Below are positions 53,895 to 63,639 of a stretch of DNA of 64,000 nucleotides, one piece after another. Numbering within the stretch: position 1 is the first letter of the stretch; each line of letters begins with the position of its first letter. This DNA comes from Hyposmocoma kahamanoa (taxonomy: Eukaryota > Arthropoda > Insecta > Lepidoptera > Cosmopterigidae), in NCBI RefSeq assembly GCF_003589595.1, contig NW_020653712.1, forward strand, positions 594,260-658,259, given 5' to 3'. The notes under the pieces are model-generated. The model was not told the DNA's origin. It saw only the letters and a program-made list of their open reading frames with translations, and did no database searches. Both the position numbers and the translations under genes were made by a program.

Positions 53895-54190
53895 AGATAA
53901 TATTGAATCAGTAGTTATTTTAAGTTGAATATTGAATAGCGTTCGAAAACGTGATCCAGTAGAGAGAAAGGAGACCAGTACCCAGCAGTGGGATGTATGA
54001 TAGTACTGATTAATAACAGTAATATCCGGACAATAGATCATTAATTACATTTCAGTATTGCGCTGTCACTGTGACGCAACATGGCCGCCACTTAACACCT
54101 ACGGTCTTCGTGTTAAGTGCTACCGTTAGGTTTTTGATGTCAGTTTAGCTGACTGTCAATAAGATGTGTAGTTAATTAGTTACGATTGTA
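53895..54190. other. Spacer
   Basis: An inverted CACTTAACAC...GTGTTAAGTG pair sits near 54090-54120. Nothing else. Confidence 0.4.
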
Positions 54191-54194
54191 ATTT

Positions 54195-54530
54195 TTTTTT
54201 AAAGAAAGCCTCTTCTTTTGGGGACGGCCCTCCTAATCCACGCCACTTCGGGCGTCTTTGCGTAAGCTCAGGGTCGACACTCATCGTCTTCATATCTCTT
54301 TGGACGGTTCCAATCCAAGTGGTTTGGGGTCTGCCTGGTCATCTTTTGGCGGTTTCCGTTTCTAGCGACAAGATTGTTTTGGTCATATGGCTGTTGTTTC
54401 TACTCATCACGTGGCCATACCAACGTAATCGGCTTTCTTTTAGTTTTTGCTGCATATTTGCCACTTTAAATGTCCCTCGGATATACTCGTTTCTGATTTT
54501 AGGGTAATAAGGTCCCTCCACGTGCGCAAT
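54195..54530 (-). pseudogene. RTE-like LINE ORF2 C-terminal relic
   Basis: The minus frame reads KIRNEYIRGTFKVANMQQKL, RLRWYGHVMSRNNSHMTK and TILSLETETAKR before a stop at 54339. Past one frame change, GRPQTTWIGTVQRDMKTMS follows. LRW.GHV.R...H.TK...GRP..TW is characteristic of RTE/BovB-type LINE tails. It is 5' truncated and broken. Confidence 0.75.
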
Positions 54531-54689
54531 TTTGTTACATGTATAGGCGTTCGAGTATTTTTCGCATACCTCAGCACTCAGATGCTTAAAGAATTGAGAA
54601 AAAAATTGTTAGTTAAAAAAAGAGTTAAGATTTATTTATCGAGATTACTTATCTACTGTTACATTCATTGTGTAGGCATTATATTATAA

Positions 54690-54960
54690 AATATGTACTT
54701 ATGTAAGTATTTATCTAGTTTATAATTTTAGTGAACTTGCTCCATAAGTTTGTTATATTTATTAATACAAAGTTCAAACACTTAGAAAACATTCCTTCGA
54801 TCCGGCCGGATTTGAGCCGATGTCTTCTAGGAAACCATGTATGCCAGCTAAGCCACGGAACGAACCAGCGGTCCTCTCGAATTTTTCTATATGCTTGTTT
54901 GTCGGATCTTTGTATTTGGTTTTCAACGACTTTTCTATGACGAATCTATGAAAGTATTTA
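54690..54960 (-). mobile_element. tRNA-headed SINE, family A
   Basis: Plus view: TTATTAATACAAAGTTC, TTCCTTCGATCCGGCCGG, GCCACGGAACGAACCAGCGG, CTTGTTTGTCGGATCTTTG. The GCGCCATCTATGAG block is partly deleted. Confidence 0.65.
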
Positions 54961-55240
54961 TTTTATTAGTTTACAATAGTTTAATGTTATTAATATTGTA
55001 TTAGGTAATTTTGTTTTTTTAGAAATAAGCAGTACCTTTTGTATGTGTTTTCCTTTTTGTTACATCTGTGCTTTTTCCTGTGCAATAAATAAATTAAAAT
55101 AAAACGAAGAGCGGTCTGACTCCTCGCTTGTACACGTTACATTTAACTGGAAAAGGCACGAGAGTGTGAGAACTCCAAAGTACTCCCCAACTCTGTCCTA
55201 GGATATCAAAGCGGGCGATAGTGGCAGTTATTTAAAGAAA
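54960..55240. other. Spacer
   Basis: Nothing recognised beyond a short GC-richer patch at 55110-55220. Confidence 0.4.
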
Positions 55241-55244
55241 GCCG

Positions 55245-55425
55245 TGGTAACGTAATAGCTTGTCCTACCGCCTCTCAAATACAGGGCCGTGGGTTCGAAT
55301 CGGGCTCATCATCACCTCTGAGTTTTTCGGAACTTATTGACCATTACCATTTCAAAAAAAGGAGGAGGTTTTCAATTCGCATGTGTTTTTTTTTGTATGT
55401 AGTTACGCGATAACTCAAAACGATA
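55245..55425 (+). repeat. SINE D head joined to MITE C left end
   Basis: 55245-55340: TGTCCTACCGCCTCTCAAA, GGGTTCGAATCGGGCTC, CTCTGAGTTTTTCGG. 55345-55425: CATTTCAAAAAAAGGAGGAG, GTAGTTACGCGATAACTC. Confidence 0.55.
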
Positions 55426-55751
55426 TAAATGTTTATTCATTTGCACCTGTTGCTCGACGCTGTAACTTGCCATGATGGTTTGTTTTTAATGACTGAAAAA
55501 TAAACAAAGCAGCCTCAACAACATGGCCGCTGTGGACTGTCAAAATCGACCCGCCCATAATGCAAAACCTTAAACATAGTTTGTTTGATGTGGTTCGTAT
55601 TATAATTTTCTTCACTTCTGACGTCAATTGTAGCTTTAATAGATCAAAGGTGTTATTTTATTTCGTGTAAGTATCTGATTCACGTTTACTGCTACATTTT
55701 TTGCCCGTCGTCTGCGCATGAATCATGGACCGTGGTCATACTTAAATGTTA

Positions 55752-56161
55752 TATACAGAGTGTTTTTTTAATGCGACAGCATGGGGAAATTCGAAATTAT
55801 AGAAGAAACCTTGTAGAAACTGTCTTAGGAACTATTAAGTCTTTTTTTGTGAAAGCCATTTTGGCATGGTCAATGTTTTGGTTAAGCGTGTGTTGTCCAT
55901 AAAAATGAATAAAATAAAAATAAAAAATAGTAAATTTTATTTATTTTGTATAAAAACATTTGATTCAATTTGACCAACTGCTGTCCAGATGTTTTTAGCA
56001 CTAAAACAATTTTTATAAATTTTTATGGACAACTCACGCTTGACCAAAAAATTGACTATGCCAAAATTGTTTTCAGAAGAAAAGACTTAATGGTTCCTTG
56101 GATCTTCCTATGGCTTCAGGTTTCGCCATACAGCCCATTTAAAGAAGAAACACTCTGTATA
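55752..56161. mobile_element. Foldback MITE, family J
   Basis: TIR TATACAGAGTGTTT (55752-55765) and its complement (56148-56161). The arms are inverted over about 180 bp each, with partners such as TTGGCATGGTCAATGTTTT / AAAATTGACTATGCCAAAA. The loop is AT-rich near 55920-55970. The TA tips suggest a Tc1/mariner target. Confidence 0.8.
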
Positions 56162-56283
56162 CAACGGGATATTAAAACGATATGCCTTTTGTTACATTGA
56201 CCATTTAGTAACGGTCAAGTTAAAATTGATGCTAATTTCGTATTCAAACAGATTGTTTGGCTAGATTGATTCGGTAAAAAACA

Positions 56284-56960
56284 TGTGACCATATTTTCTT
56301 TCGCAGATTTTTTCCGTACCGTAACCGACCGACCGACCGTACCAATTGCTCAAACTAGGGAATTTCTTGCACTAAGAGTATCAGATCCTCATCCTTCTCT
56401 TTTATATCTGGCCAGTCGTTATTTACGGCAGCGAGTTATGCACCATTCCCATATCTTTCTACATAGGGAAGGGCACTATGACCACAGGGACCATCTAAGT
56501 CAGGACCTAACCCCGGATCAGCACGTTCGCACGGACTTCATCCGGTTCTCTGTAAGGCTAGTGCCTGAGGTGAGCCGCTCGGGGTGCACGTACAGCACCC
56601 TCCCTATTTTCCAGATAGGTACCAGAGCTGTAGGCACGCTCACTTCCCGTCCCGCTTCGCACAACTAATGGTTGCCACCGCTGAGCCGCCGACTCTAACT
56701 CGATTACCATATCTCCTCATCGGTGGCAGAGCTGTAAGGCACGCTCACTTCCCGACGCCGAATGAACGGCGTCTCTCCACCTCCCAAGTTCCAACGCGGA
56801 AGGAGGGGCCGGAAGATGTCTAGCTCATCCTCTACTAGCACTCCGGGTTAGTGCCGCAGATGCCAAGAAGCAGTTTCCTGGGACCATGTCCGGACATAGC
56901 TACCGACTTAAAGGGCAACTCACGTGTCCCGCGCGTCTCCTCACCTAAGACGCGCTACCG
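56284..56960 (+). repeat. GC-rich repeat F, copy 2, with a long open frame
   Basis: 56600-56960 is the inverse of 45560-45900. 56285-56668 is an open 127-codon frame (DPHPSLLYLASRYLRQRVM, VRTDFIRFSVRLVPEVSR) without a recognised domain. A CCGACCGACCGACCG run lies at 56323-56338. It may be the 3' part of an unidentified retroelement. Confidence 0.5.
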
Positions 56961-57014
56961 CGCGACCATTTCAGGTGTAATTAAAAATGATTTGAGTTTT
57001 GATATCAGAGTGAA

Positions 57015-57480
57015 TATTTTTTTTTATAATATGAAGTGACAGGACGGAGAAGTCCGGAGAAGTGCACCTTATGGTAAGCTATACGCCTGTCCATAACAGT
57101 TGCATTGCTAATCAGAATCAAAAATTTAAGAGGCACTGCCACTGTGCCCTTCACTCTGAGGCTCGTACTCCAGAACTCTACTCAATGCTCATGTCACTCA
57201 TGCTGCAATAATACTCAAGTCAAGACTTGAGTATTATTTCAAATACTGGAAATACGACCCTAATGGCAAGGACTTGAGTATGATTTCTAGTGCTTTAAAT
57301 CATACTCAAGTCTTGACTTGAGCATTGAGTAGAGTTCTGGAATACGACCCTGAGACATAGTTGACAAGTCTCATGTGTCTGTAATTTCACCAGCACCCTT
57401 ACCCTTCAAAACCGAAACAGTAATGCTGACATTACGGCTTGGCGGCAGAAATAAGTAGGTAAAACTCTACTGCTACTAAA
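57015..57480 (-). mobile_element. Family B repeat split by a palindromic element
   Basis: AATATGAAGTGACAGGACGG to CACTCTGAG (57160), then GAGACATAGTTGACAAG (from 57352) to GCGGCAGAAATAAG and CTCTACTGCTACTAAA. Confidence 0.72.
57161..57349. mobile_element. 189-bp palindromic MITE
   Basis: TIRs of 31 bp (29 match), inner part CAGAACTCTACTCAATGCTC, flanked by CTGAG on both sides (57156-57160 and 57350-57354). Contains a perfect 15-bp hairpin at 57207-57238 (AATAATACTCAAGTC, AA loop) and a second inverted pair at about 57270-57312. Confidence 0.85.
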
Positions 57481-57849
57481 TATATCTCGTATATATAATA
57501 ATAATGAATATCTTCTTGGCGAATTGGAACCAACTTAATTAAAATCTTCACTCATCACTAGGTAACATTATGGACAATGAGAAGACTGTATAATATAAAA
57601 AAGAAAACCACAACTACGAATGAACAACAGTCTGCATTTTAGAAGCCGTGATACAGGTCAAAGCTCTCGGTTTTTATAAAGTTTTTTTTGCACGAATTCT
57701 TCCAATCATCTCGTCGTATAGGCGTGAAGACTTTACTCACGACTTTGGAGGTTGTATTTCAAAACAGACGGTTTAAAAGCATTGTACTGTATTATGTTAC
57801 GTGCGGGCAAAAGCACGTGTATATAAATTAGAAATAATTATAACGTTTA

Positions 57850-58060
57850 AGTGCCGTCATGGTCAAACGGTTAACATACTGGACTGCCACGCAAAGTTCC
57901 ATGGTTCGATTCCCTTGGCTGGAAGAAATATTTGTATGGCTTATATTTATTTCTCTTGTTAGTTTGGGTGTAATTTGTGGTGTGTCCATAGCACCCGCGA
58001 TACTGGGTGTCCATAGTGAGGGGCTATAAGTGTGTACGTTATCATTAATATAACTTTTTT
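57850..58060 (+). mobile_element. tRNA-headed SINE, family G
   Basis: GTCATGGTCAAACGGTTAAC, GGTTCGATTCCCTTGGC, TAGTTTGGGTGTAATTTGTGG. Head boxes partly mutated. Confidence 0.65.
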
Positions 58061-58104
58061 TATAAAAAACGGCATCATGAGTTTGTGCAGTCACATCTGT
58101 TTGT

Positions 58105-58412
58105 CAAGTTTTATTAAGATCGGTTAATGAAAAGTAGGCGAATTGCAATAAACCAGATCCCCTAATTTGCCATCCTTAGAGGTGATGTGTTTTCTTCAAA
58201 TTTGAAAGGAACCTACGATTATATATACTTCTTTTTTGTTGGAATGGTGGTACCTCAGTGTTGGTCCCATTTAAATTTGAAGAGAATATTCCACCTCTAA
58301 CGGTGGCAAAGTAGGGGATGAATCCGTTTTCGCTAACTTTCTGTTAACCGATTCCAATAAAACTTGACAAATAGATGTAATTTCACGAACTTTTGACATT
58401 GGTTTTTTTTAT
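58105..58412. repeat. Two MITE C pieces in inverted array
   Basis: 58105-58215 is minus-sense (AAGATCGGTTAATGAAAAG, GCCATCCTTAGAGGTG). 58225-58412 is plus-sense (CAGTGTTGGTCCCATTTAA ... TTGACATTGGTTTTTTTT). Confidence 0.6.
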
Positions 58413-58424
58413 TAATTATGTCAA

Positions 58425-58580
58425 TTGACGCGTTGAAGAAGTCGTACGCCAGCTGGTAAGCGACACGCTTATCCATAACATTTGTAGTACCACTCAAAGC
58501 TTGCAAAGATCTGAGACAGCCATTGCGCCTGTCACTCTGAACCCTGTGGCATAAAGTTAGCATACTTTATCCTAAACAAC
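58425..58580 (-). repeat. Family B repeat, 3' half
   Basis: TATGTCAATTGACGCGTTG end is atypical, then CCAGCTGGTAAGCGACACG and GTACCACTCAAAGCTTGC. Breaks off at about 58565. Confidence 0.55.
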
Positions 58581-58739
58581 CGAAATGCAGTAGTGCCATC
58601 GTCTCGTTTCCACTATTGCACCTCCCGCTAAAGGAGTAGACCCCGTCCCCACGTCATAGAAGCCTGGTATTGTAAAACCACGCAGGCATTACGTTCGTTG
58701 GTTCCTCGAACCTGCAAAATGTGGAATTACTTTGGACAG

Positions 58740-58930
58740 AGGACAGCAGAGGTTTATTTTTTTTGGACAGCCATGGACACACAGACAACCACAAATTACA
58801 CCCAAACTCACGGGAGAAATAAAATGTATATAATATATGACAGTCGCATTTGCATGGCAGTCGAGGATGGTAGTCGTTCGGTCACGGAGGCAGATAAATC
58901 TATCTGTTGAACATAAACTTGGAGACCTCA
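58740..58930 (-). repeat. SINE family G body, inverted
   Basis: Plus view CAACCACAAATTACACCCAAA and CACGGGAGAAATAAA are the complement of the 53100-53180 body; the head end shows GGTCACGGAGG. Confidence 0.55.
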
Positions 58931-58934
58931 TTCC

Positions 58935-59790
58935 GTAAGACAATGAGCAATTATTTTTAACAGAAAGTGTCATATTTTATTTTAATACTATAATAAATTA
59001 TCGAAATGATTACAAAACACGGAAAGTTTCTTTATCTATTACAATATAGTATGTAAGTTAATAAAGCGCGGTTCAGACGATAAGTGTTAAATGTGGGCTT
59101 ATAATTACAATTGCTTTTTAATGATTTTTTTATTTATTTATTTGGGTCAACAAACAGTAGACACAAATAAAATTTATAACATTTTTTATATATTAAATAT
59201 GTAATAATTGTGTGAACAACACCGTTAACCACTCATTATTACAAAAAAAATTTGAACGAGAGGTTATTAGAAACCAGAAGCCTAAGGCTGAGGGCTTCAA
59301 TGACTCTGTAATTTTTACTGCCCGTGCTACATACAATGCTTTTCATCTCATTTGTGAGGAAATAGATACAACGATAATTTATTCACATTGCAAATATTTC
59401 TTTTTTTTATATTCAAATTTATGCGAAATATACGTTACAATTTTTCGAGCATAAAAACTTTTTTTTTTTAAATCTATTTTTTGTAAAAAATCTATAACGT
59501 AATGAAAAAGCTCGTGGGCATAATTTAGGACATTACGGTCGACTTTGCCTGCATGTCATGACATTGTTTACGAGCAAGTGTGATGAAAAATTTATTACGT
59601 AGCGAATCAATACGATACGGACGTTTAAATATGTTTAGCGTGTTGAATATATGGCCCAGGAATATTGTATCACCTACATTATAATGTTGTGTAAATAATG
59701 ACAGCATAATGTGCGAAAATTCTGTATAGGTTTATGTATTATTCATTGCGAGTTTTAACTTTAAACAAATTATAAAATACAAAAAAATCT
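58935..59790. other. AT-rich spacer
   Basis: Nothing recognised; short frames on both strands lack motifs. Confidence 0.4.
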
Positions 59791-59794
59791 TCTT

Positions 59795-59955
59795 GGGGTT
59801 CCGCTACGATCAGAAGTTGGACAAGTTCATGGCAGTCCTGATTTTAAAGGCTGCCTCTCTAAAGAGCGAGGTAGTTCAGCAGTCGAACCATTCTCTCAAA
59901 TTTTTCAATCAGGAGTGCCGCCTTCTACCAAATCGACTCCTAAATAATCATAACT
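59795..59955 (+). other. Coding-like fragment, unidentified
   Basis: The open frame reads FRYDQKLDKFMAVLILKAAS and QSNHSLKFFNQECRLLPNR with balanced codon use against AT-rich flanks. It is probably a transposon ORF fragment; I do not recognise it. It ends where a family C MITE begins. Confidence 0.3.
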
Positions 59956-59959
59956 TTTT

Positions 59960-60242
59960 TATAAAAAAAACCGACCTCAAAAGTTCGTGGCATTATATCT
60001 ATTTCCCAAGTTTTATTGTAGTCGGTTACCGGAAAGTGCGCGAAACCGGATTCATCCCCTAGTTTGCCACCCTTAGAGGTGGAATATTTTCTTCAAATTT
60101 AAATGGGACCAATATTGTAGTACCCTCTTTCCAACAAAAAAAAAAGAATCATCAAAATCGGTTCACAAATGCCTGTAGGTATTCGCGTAACATAACAAAA
60201 ATACTATCGGATTGAGAATTTCCTACTTTTTTGAAGACGGTT
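59960..60242 (-). mobile_element. MITE family C, full inverted copy
   Basis: Plus view runs AAAAAAAACCGACCTCAAAAG to TTTTTTGAAGACGGTTAATA. Both tips and the GGTTACCGGAAAGTGCGCG and GGTGGAATATTTTCTTCAAA blocks are intact. It is the best full-length copy. Confidence 0.75.
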
Positions 60243-60334
60243 AATAAAATAAAACCATTTTGAGATCAGTTCATTCTAGATCAGACACCGTGTGATATTA
60301 CCTTCTTTCACAATCTATCGATAAAACTGTCGAC

Positions 60335-60480
60335 GACAACTACGTGACTAGTGCCGACTCAATCTGTAGTTCAGTTGGTAGAGCTGTGGCCCTGGTTTGG
60401 CACAGACACAAGTTCGACTCCTGACAAGGCGAAGAATTTTTTTCTTTTTGAATTCTGTTTGATTTTTGTATTAATAAGTA
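60335..60480 (+). mobile_element. tRNA-headed SINE, family A2-like
   Basis: CTGTAGTTCAGTTGGTAGAGC (A box zone), ACAAGTTCGACTCCTGAC (B box), then GAAGAATTTTTTTC and TTTTTGTATTAATAA. Intact boxes, but the arms do not pair as a tRNA. Confidence 0.6.
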
Positions 60481-60519
60481 ATTTTACAAGAAATAGATGA
60501 ATATCATCATGATATGTAG

Positions 60520-60680
60520 AAGCAGTAGAGCTCCTTGTGAAAAAGTTCCTCGAGAAGTACTACTACCTTATTTCAAGGTGACGGGTGCAGTGACGATGCC
60601 TCCATAATCTTTGCGATTTAAAACAGTGGCACTGCAACACGACTTATTCGTTCCATCACTTATTGTTATAAAAAAAATTA
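60520..60680 (+). repeat. Family B repeat, internally deleted
   Basis: AGCAGTAGAGCTCCTTGTGAA, then AAGGTGACGGGTGCAGTG, then TTCGTTCCATCACTTATTG and A-rich end. Confidence 0.6.
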
Positions 60681-60954
60681 ATAAAAATCAGTAAAAACAG
60701 ATTTATTTTCTTATAAATTCAGTACCCTCTGTGAAAAACGTGCTAACTCAACTGTAATCAATATTCATTTATTTAAGTATTCATCATAGGTGTGAAATAA
60801 CACATCGTTCTGGTTAATCACCAGCTGATTTAGAACTAAAGATAATTGTCGTGTACAATGTTGTAATTTACCTATTTCATCCGCGACGCAAAAGAAGGCG
60901 AGTTATAACTTAAAAGGAAGCTTAAATTAGTAGTAGAAATAAAACTGACTTTTA

Positions 60955-61235
60955 ATTTTTTTTTATAATATCAAGTGACGGGACGAACAAGTCGTGCGCC
61001 TGATGGTACACTACACGCCGGTCCATTACAGTTGCAGAGGTTCTAAGTCGCAAAGATCTGAGAGGCACTACCACTGCGCCCGTTACCCTGACACGTAAAT
61101 TGATAAGTCCCATGTGCCTGTAATTTCACCAGCACAAAACCGGAACATAGTAATGCTGACGTTACCGCTTGGCGATTGAGATAGGTACTTCCCAGGACGA
61201 ACTCCGTCACAAGAAGCTCTTCTACTCTGAAGCGG
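60955..61235 (-). mobile_element. Family B repeat
   Basis: TTTTTTATAATATCAAGTG through CACCAGCACAAAACCGGAAC to AAGAAGCTCTTCTACTC. Confidence 0.7.
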
Positions 61236-61349
61236 CTGTTAACCACCAATAATAATAGATTACCCGGTCCTCATGAATTTATTGTATAAAGGTGAAGAAA
61301 GGAGGAAGGGCTGTAATAATAAAAATTGTATAAAAAAACAAGTAGAATA

Positions 61350-61530
61350 TTAATTCAGTGCAGTGCCACTCAGAGCTTTAAATTGCAAAGATGAGGGGCA
61401 CACTATTGCGCCCGTCACCTTGAGAGGAGACATAAGTTGACAAGTCCCACGTGCCAGTAATTTCACCAGCACTCTTACCCTTTAAATTCGGAACACAGTA
61501 ATGCTGACATTACAGCTTGGCGGCGGATAT
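61350..61530 (-). repeat. Family B repeat, partial
   Basis: GCAGTGCCACTCAGAGCTTT to ATTACAGCTTGGCGGCGG; both ends missing. Confidence 0.62.
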
Positions 61531-61803
61531 TTCACATTAAAGAGGAGTTAATAGATATCCACTCCCTTTACGTTAATATAAACTACTTCTAGGCTTTTGA
61601 TCAGCCTGTATAGTATCATATCTAGATACAAGACGGAATTTTGACCTTTTTCAGATTTACGATCTGTTGTATGTAGATTAGCAAACCTCTTCGGGTATTG
61701 GTCCATGTTACTACAGAGATCCTCAAAGTTTTCAATTTGGGTTTACCAATTCCCGCAAGTTTTGTTCTCTTTGCGATAATGCTGAGCCGTATTCCGTATC
61801 CAG

Positions 61804-62313
61804 CATCGAGTATATAACCAGAAACAGAGACTAAATAAGGGCCATCCACCCCTAGCATCTCATCAGGCAAATCGGCCTTATATCACTTTTAAATATCAAC
61901 TCTCATTTATGCTAAAATCACTAATTAGAAAGCTGCAATGGTACAGCGTCAACAACTGACCTGTGTGTACGGCTCCGTGTATTCCAAAAATATTATGTGT
62001 TTATTGTAATAAAGATAATATCTCTAACAATGGGTAGCTGTTCCGTTGGGTGGTGTGGGAAAAACAGCAAAACATCTAATTACAAAACAAACGAAATCAC
62101 ATTTCGTCGGTAATTAAATATGTAATTTTTCAATTTTCGTCCATTATAGCCAAGCTCTGGTCTATTTAAAGTGAAACAATTGACGGCACCCGTCAATTAT
62201 TTCGAATTCGGGCTGGCCAATCGGAGCGCAGTTGCCACCGTAATGATTTGGCAGAATAGTTTTCAAACAAATTAAATGACATTTCGTCTCTATTGCTGAT
62301 TATATACTCGATG
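61804..62313 (+). mobile_element. P-like THAP MITE, copy 5 (complete)
   Basis: 510 bp, flanked by GTATCCAG (61796-61803) and GTGTCCAG (62314-62321), an 8-bp duplication with one mismatch. TIRs start CATCGAGTATATAACCAG on the left, with the matching complement on the right. The THAP start at 62030 reads MGSCSVGWCGKNSK then NEITFRR|GTAATT; the FH motif has become FR. The hairpin near 62175-62205 is slightly shortened. Confidence 0.83.
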
Positions 62314-62562
62314 GTGTCCAGCAACAGCAAATATGCCGCAAATAAATACTCTAAACGACATATCGCTTAAAAAAATGACATTGACTGCTCACATACCATT
62401 GTCACGCGAGTCCATAGCGTGAGCCAATTAATATCAATCTATCTTAATCAATATTGGCGGCAAAAACTGTCAGCCATTTCATAACTGTTGCTTAAAAACT
62501 ATATGCTCAGCATAGATAGGTTTGATAAAGCCACACGTAGTCATATGTCAAAAGTGCTTTTA

Positions 62563-62835
62563 TTAACCGACTTCAGAAAAATTGAGTATCTTCTCAATTC
62601 GTCTATTTTTTTATGTATTTTTACGCTATAACTGCATTTGTGAGCCGGTTTTGATGATTCTTGTTTTGTTGAAGAGGGTAGCTAGAGTATTGGTCCCATT
62701 TAAATTTGAAGAACATTTTCCACCTCCAATGGTGGCAAGCTAGGAGATGAATCCCGTTTCGCGCACTTTTCGGTAACCGATTTCAATAAATCTTGACAAA
62801 TAGATGTAATTCCACGATCTTTTGAAGTCGGTTTT
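62563..62835 (+). mobile_element. MITE family C
   Basis: TTATTAACCGACTTCAGAAA to TTTTGAAGTCGGTTTTCTTT, with GGTCCCATTTAAATTTGAAG and GGTAACCGATTTCAATAAA. Confidence 0.72.
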
Positions 62836-62879
62836 CTTTTATAGAAAAGGTTACAATTATCACATGACAGTTATAGAAG

Positions 62880-63480
62880 TGATTCGAAAGTGACGGGACG
62901 AACAAGCTGCGCACCTGGTAAGCGACATTGTCCATGACAGTTGCAGCGTCACTCAGAGCTTTAAATCGCAAAGATCTGAGGGGCACTGCCACTGCGCCTG
63001 TCACCCTGGGACATAAGTTGTGTTACGGACGGCCTTACGCGCCTGGCCGGTCAGAGCTAGAGTTCAGAGGAGAATTATTAATTCAGGAGCTCTGATTGGC
63101 CGAGCGGCGTAGCGACCCATTGATAGGACCGGTACGATGTGGGAGACACCGTACCGGTATAAATATAAGCGATAATTGTCATTCGAATCAATCACTTTCA
63201 ATCACTCTCACTTGTTGCAATTAGTTGTTTCTTGCAAGTCAGATCGACATTATATGAATATACAGTCCACTTCAGATTAAGGAAGTTTCATTTTACCATA
63301 AGGATATCGAGGGAAGATTAAAGCAGGGCAGTTCAGTTTGGCTGAATTACCAACAAGTTGATAAGTCTATTGTGCCTGTAATTTCACCCTTACTCTTCCA
63401 AAGCGAAACGCAGTTATGCTCACATTACTGGTTGGCGGCACGAATAGATAAGATGGCATGCTGGACGAACTCTTTCACTC
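62880..63480 (-). mobile_element. Family B repeat split by a solo LTR
   Basis: CGAAAGTGACGGGACGAAC to ACATAAGTTG (63020), then AGTTGATAAGTCTATTGTG (63356) to about 63480. Confidence 0.75.
63021..63355 (+). mobile_element. Solo LTR, copy 2
   Basis: 335 bp, TGTTACGGACGG to ACCAACA, flanked by AGTTG (63016-63020 and 63356-63360). Same family as 35959-36302, about nine-tenths identical by eye, with a TATAAATATAAGC box at about 63160. No internal retrotransposon genes adjoin it. Confidence 0.9.
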
Positions 63481-63494
63481 TTTACTGCTGCCAA

Positions 63495-63635
63495 AATGTT
63501 TCAGGGTGACGGGCATAGTGACAGTGACCCTCAGATCTGTGTAACGTATAGCTCTGAGTGGCACTGACAGGCGTGTCGCTTAGCACCAGGCGCACGACTT
63601 GTTCGTCCCGTCACTGATATCATAAAAATGTCTGG
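63495..63635 (+). repeat. Family B repeat, 3' half
   Basis: CAGGGTGACGGGCATAGTGAC to TTGTTCGTCCCGTCACTGAT, opposite in orientation to the preceding copy. Confidence 0.65.
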
Positions 63636-63639
63636 ATGG

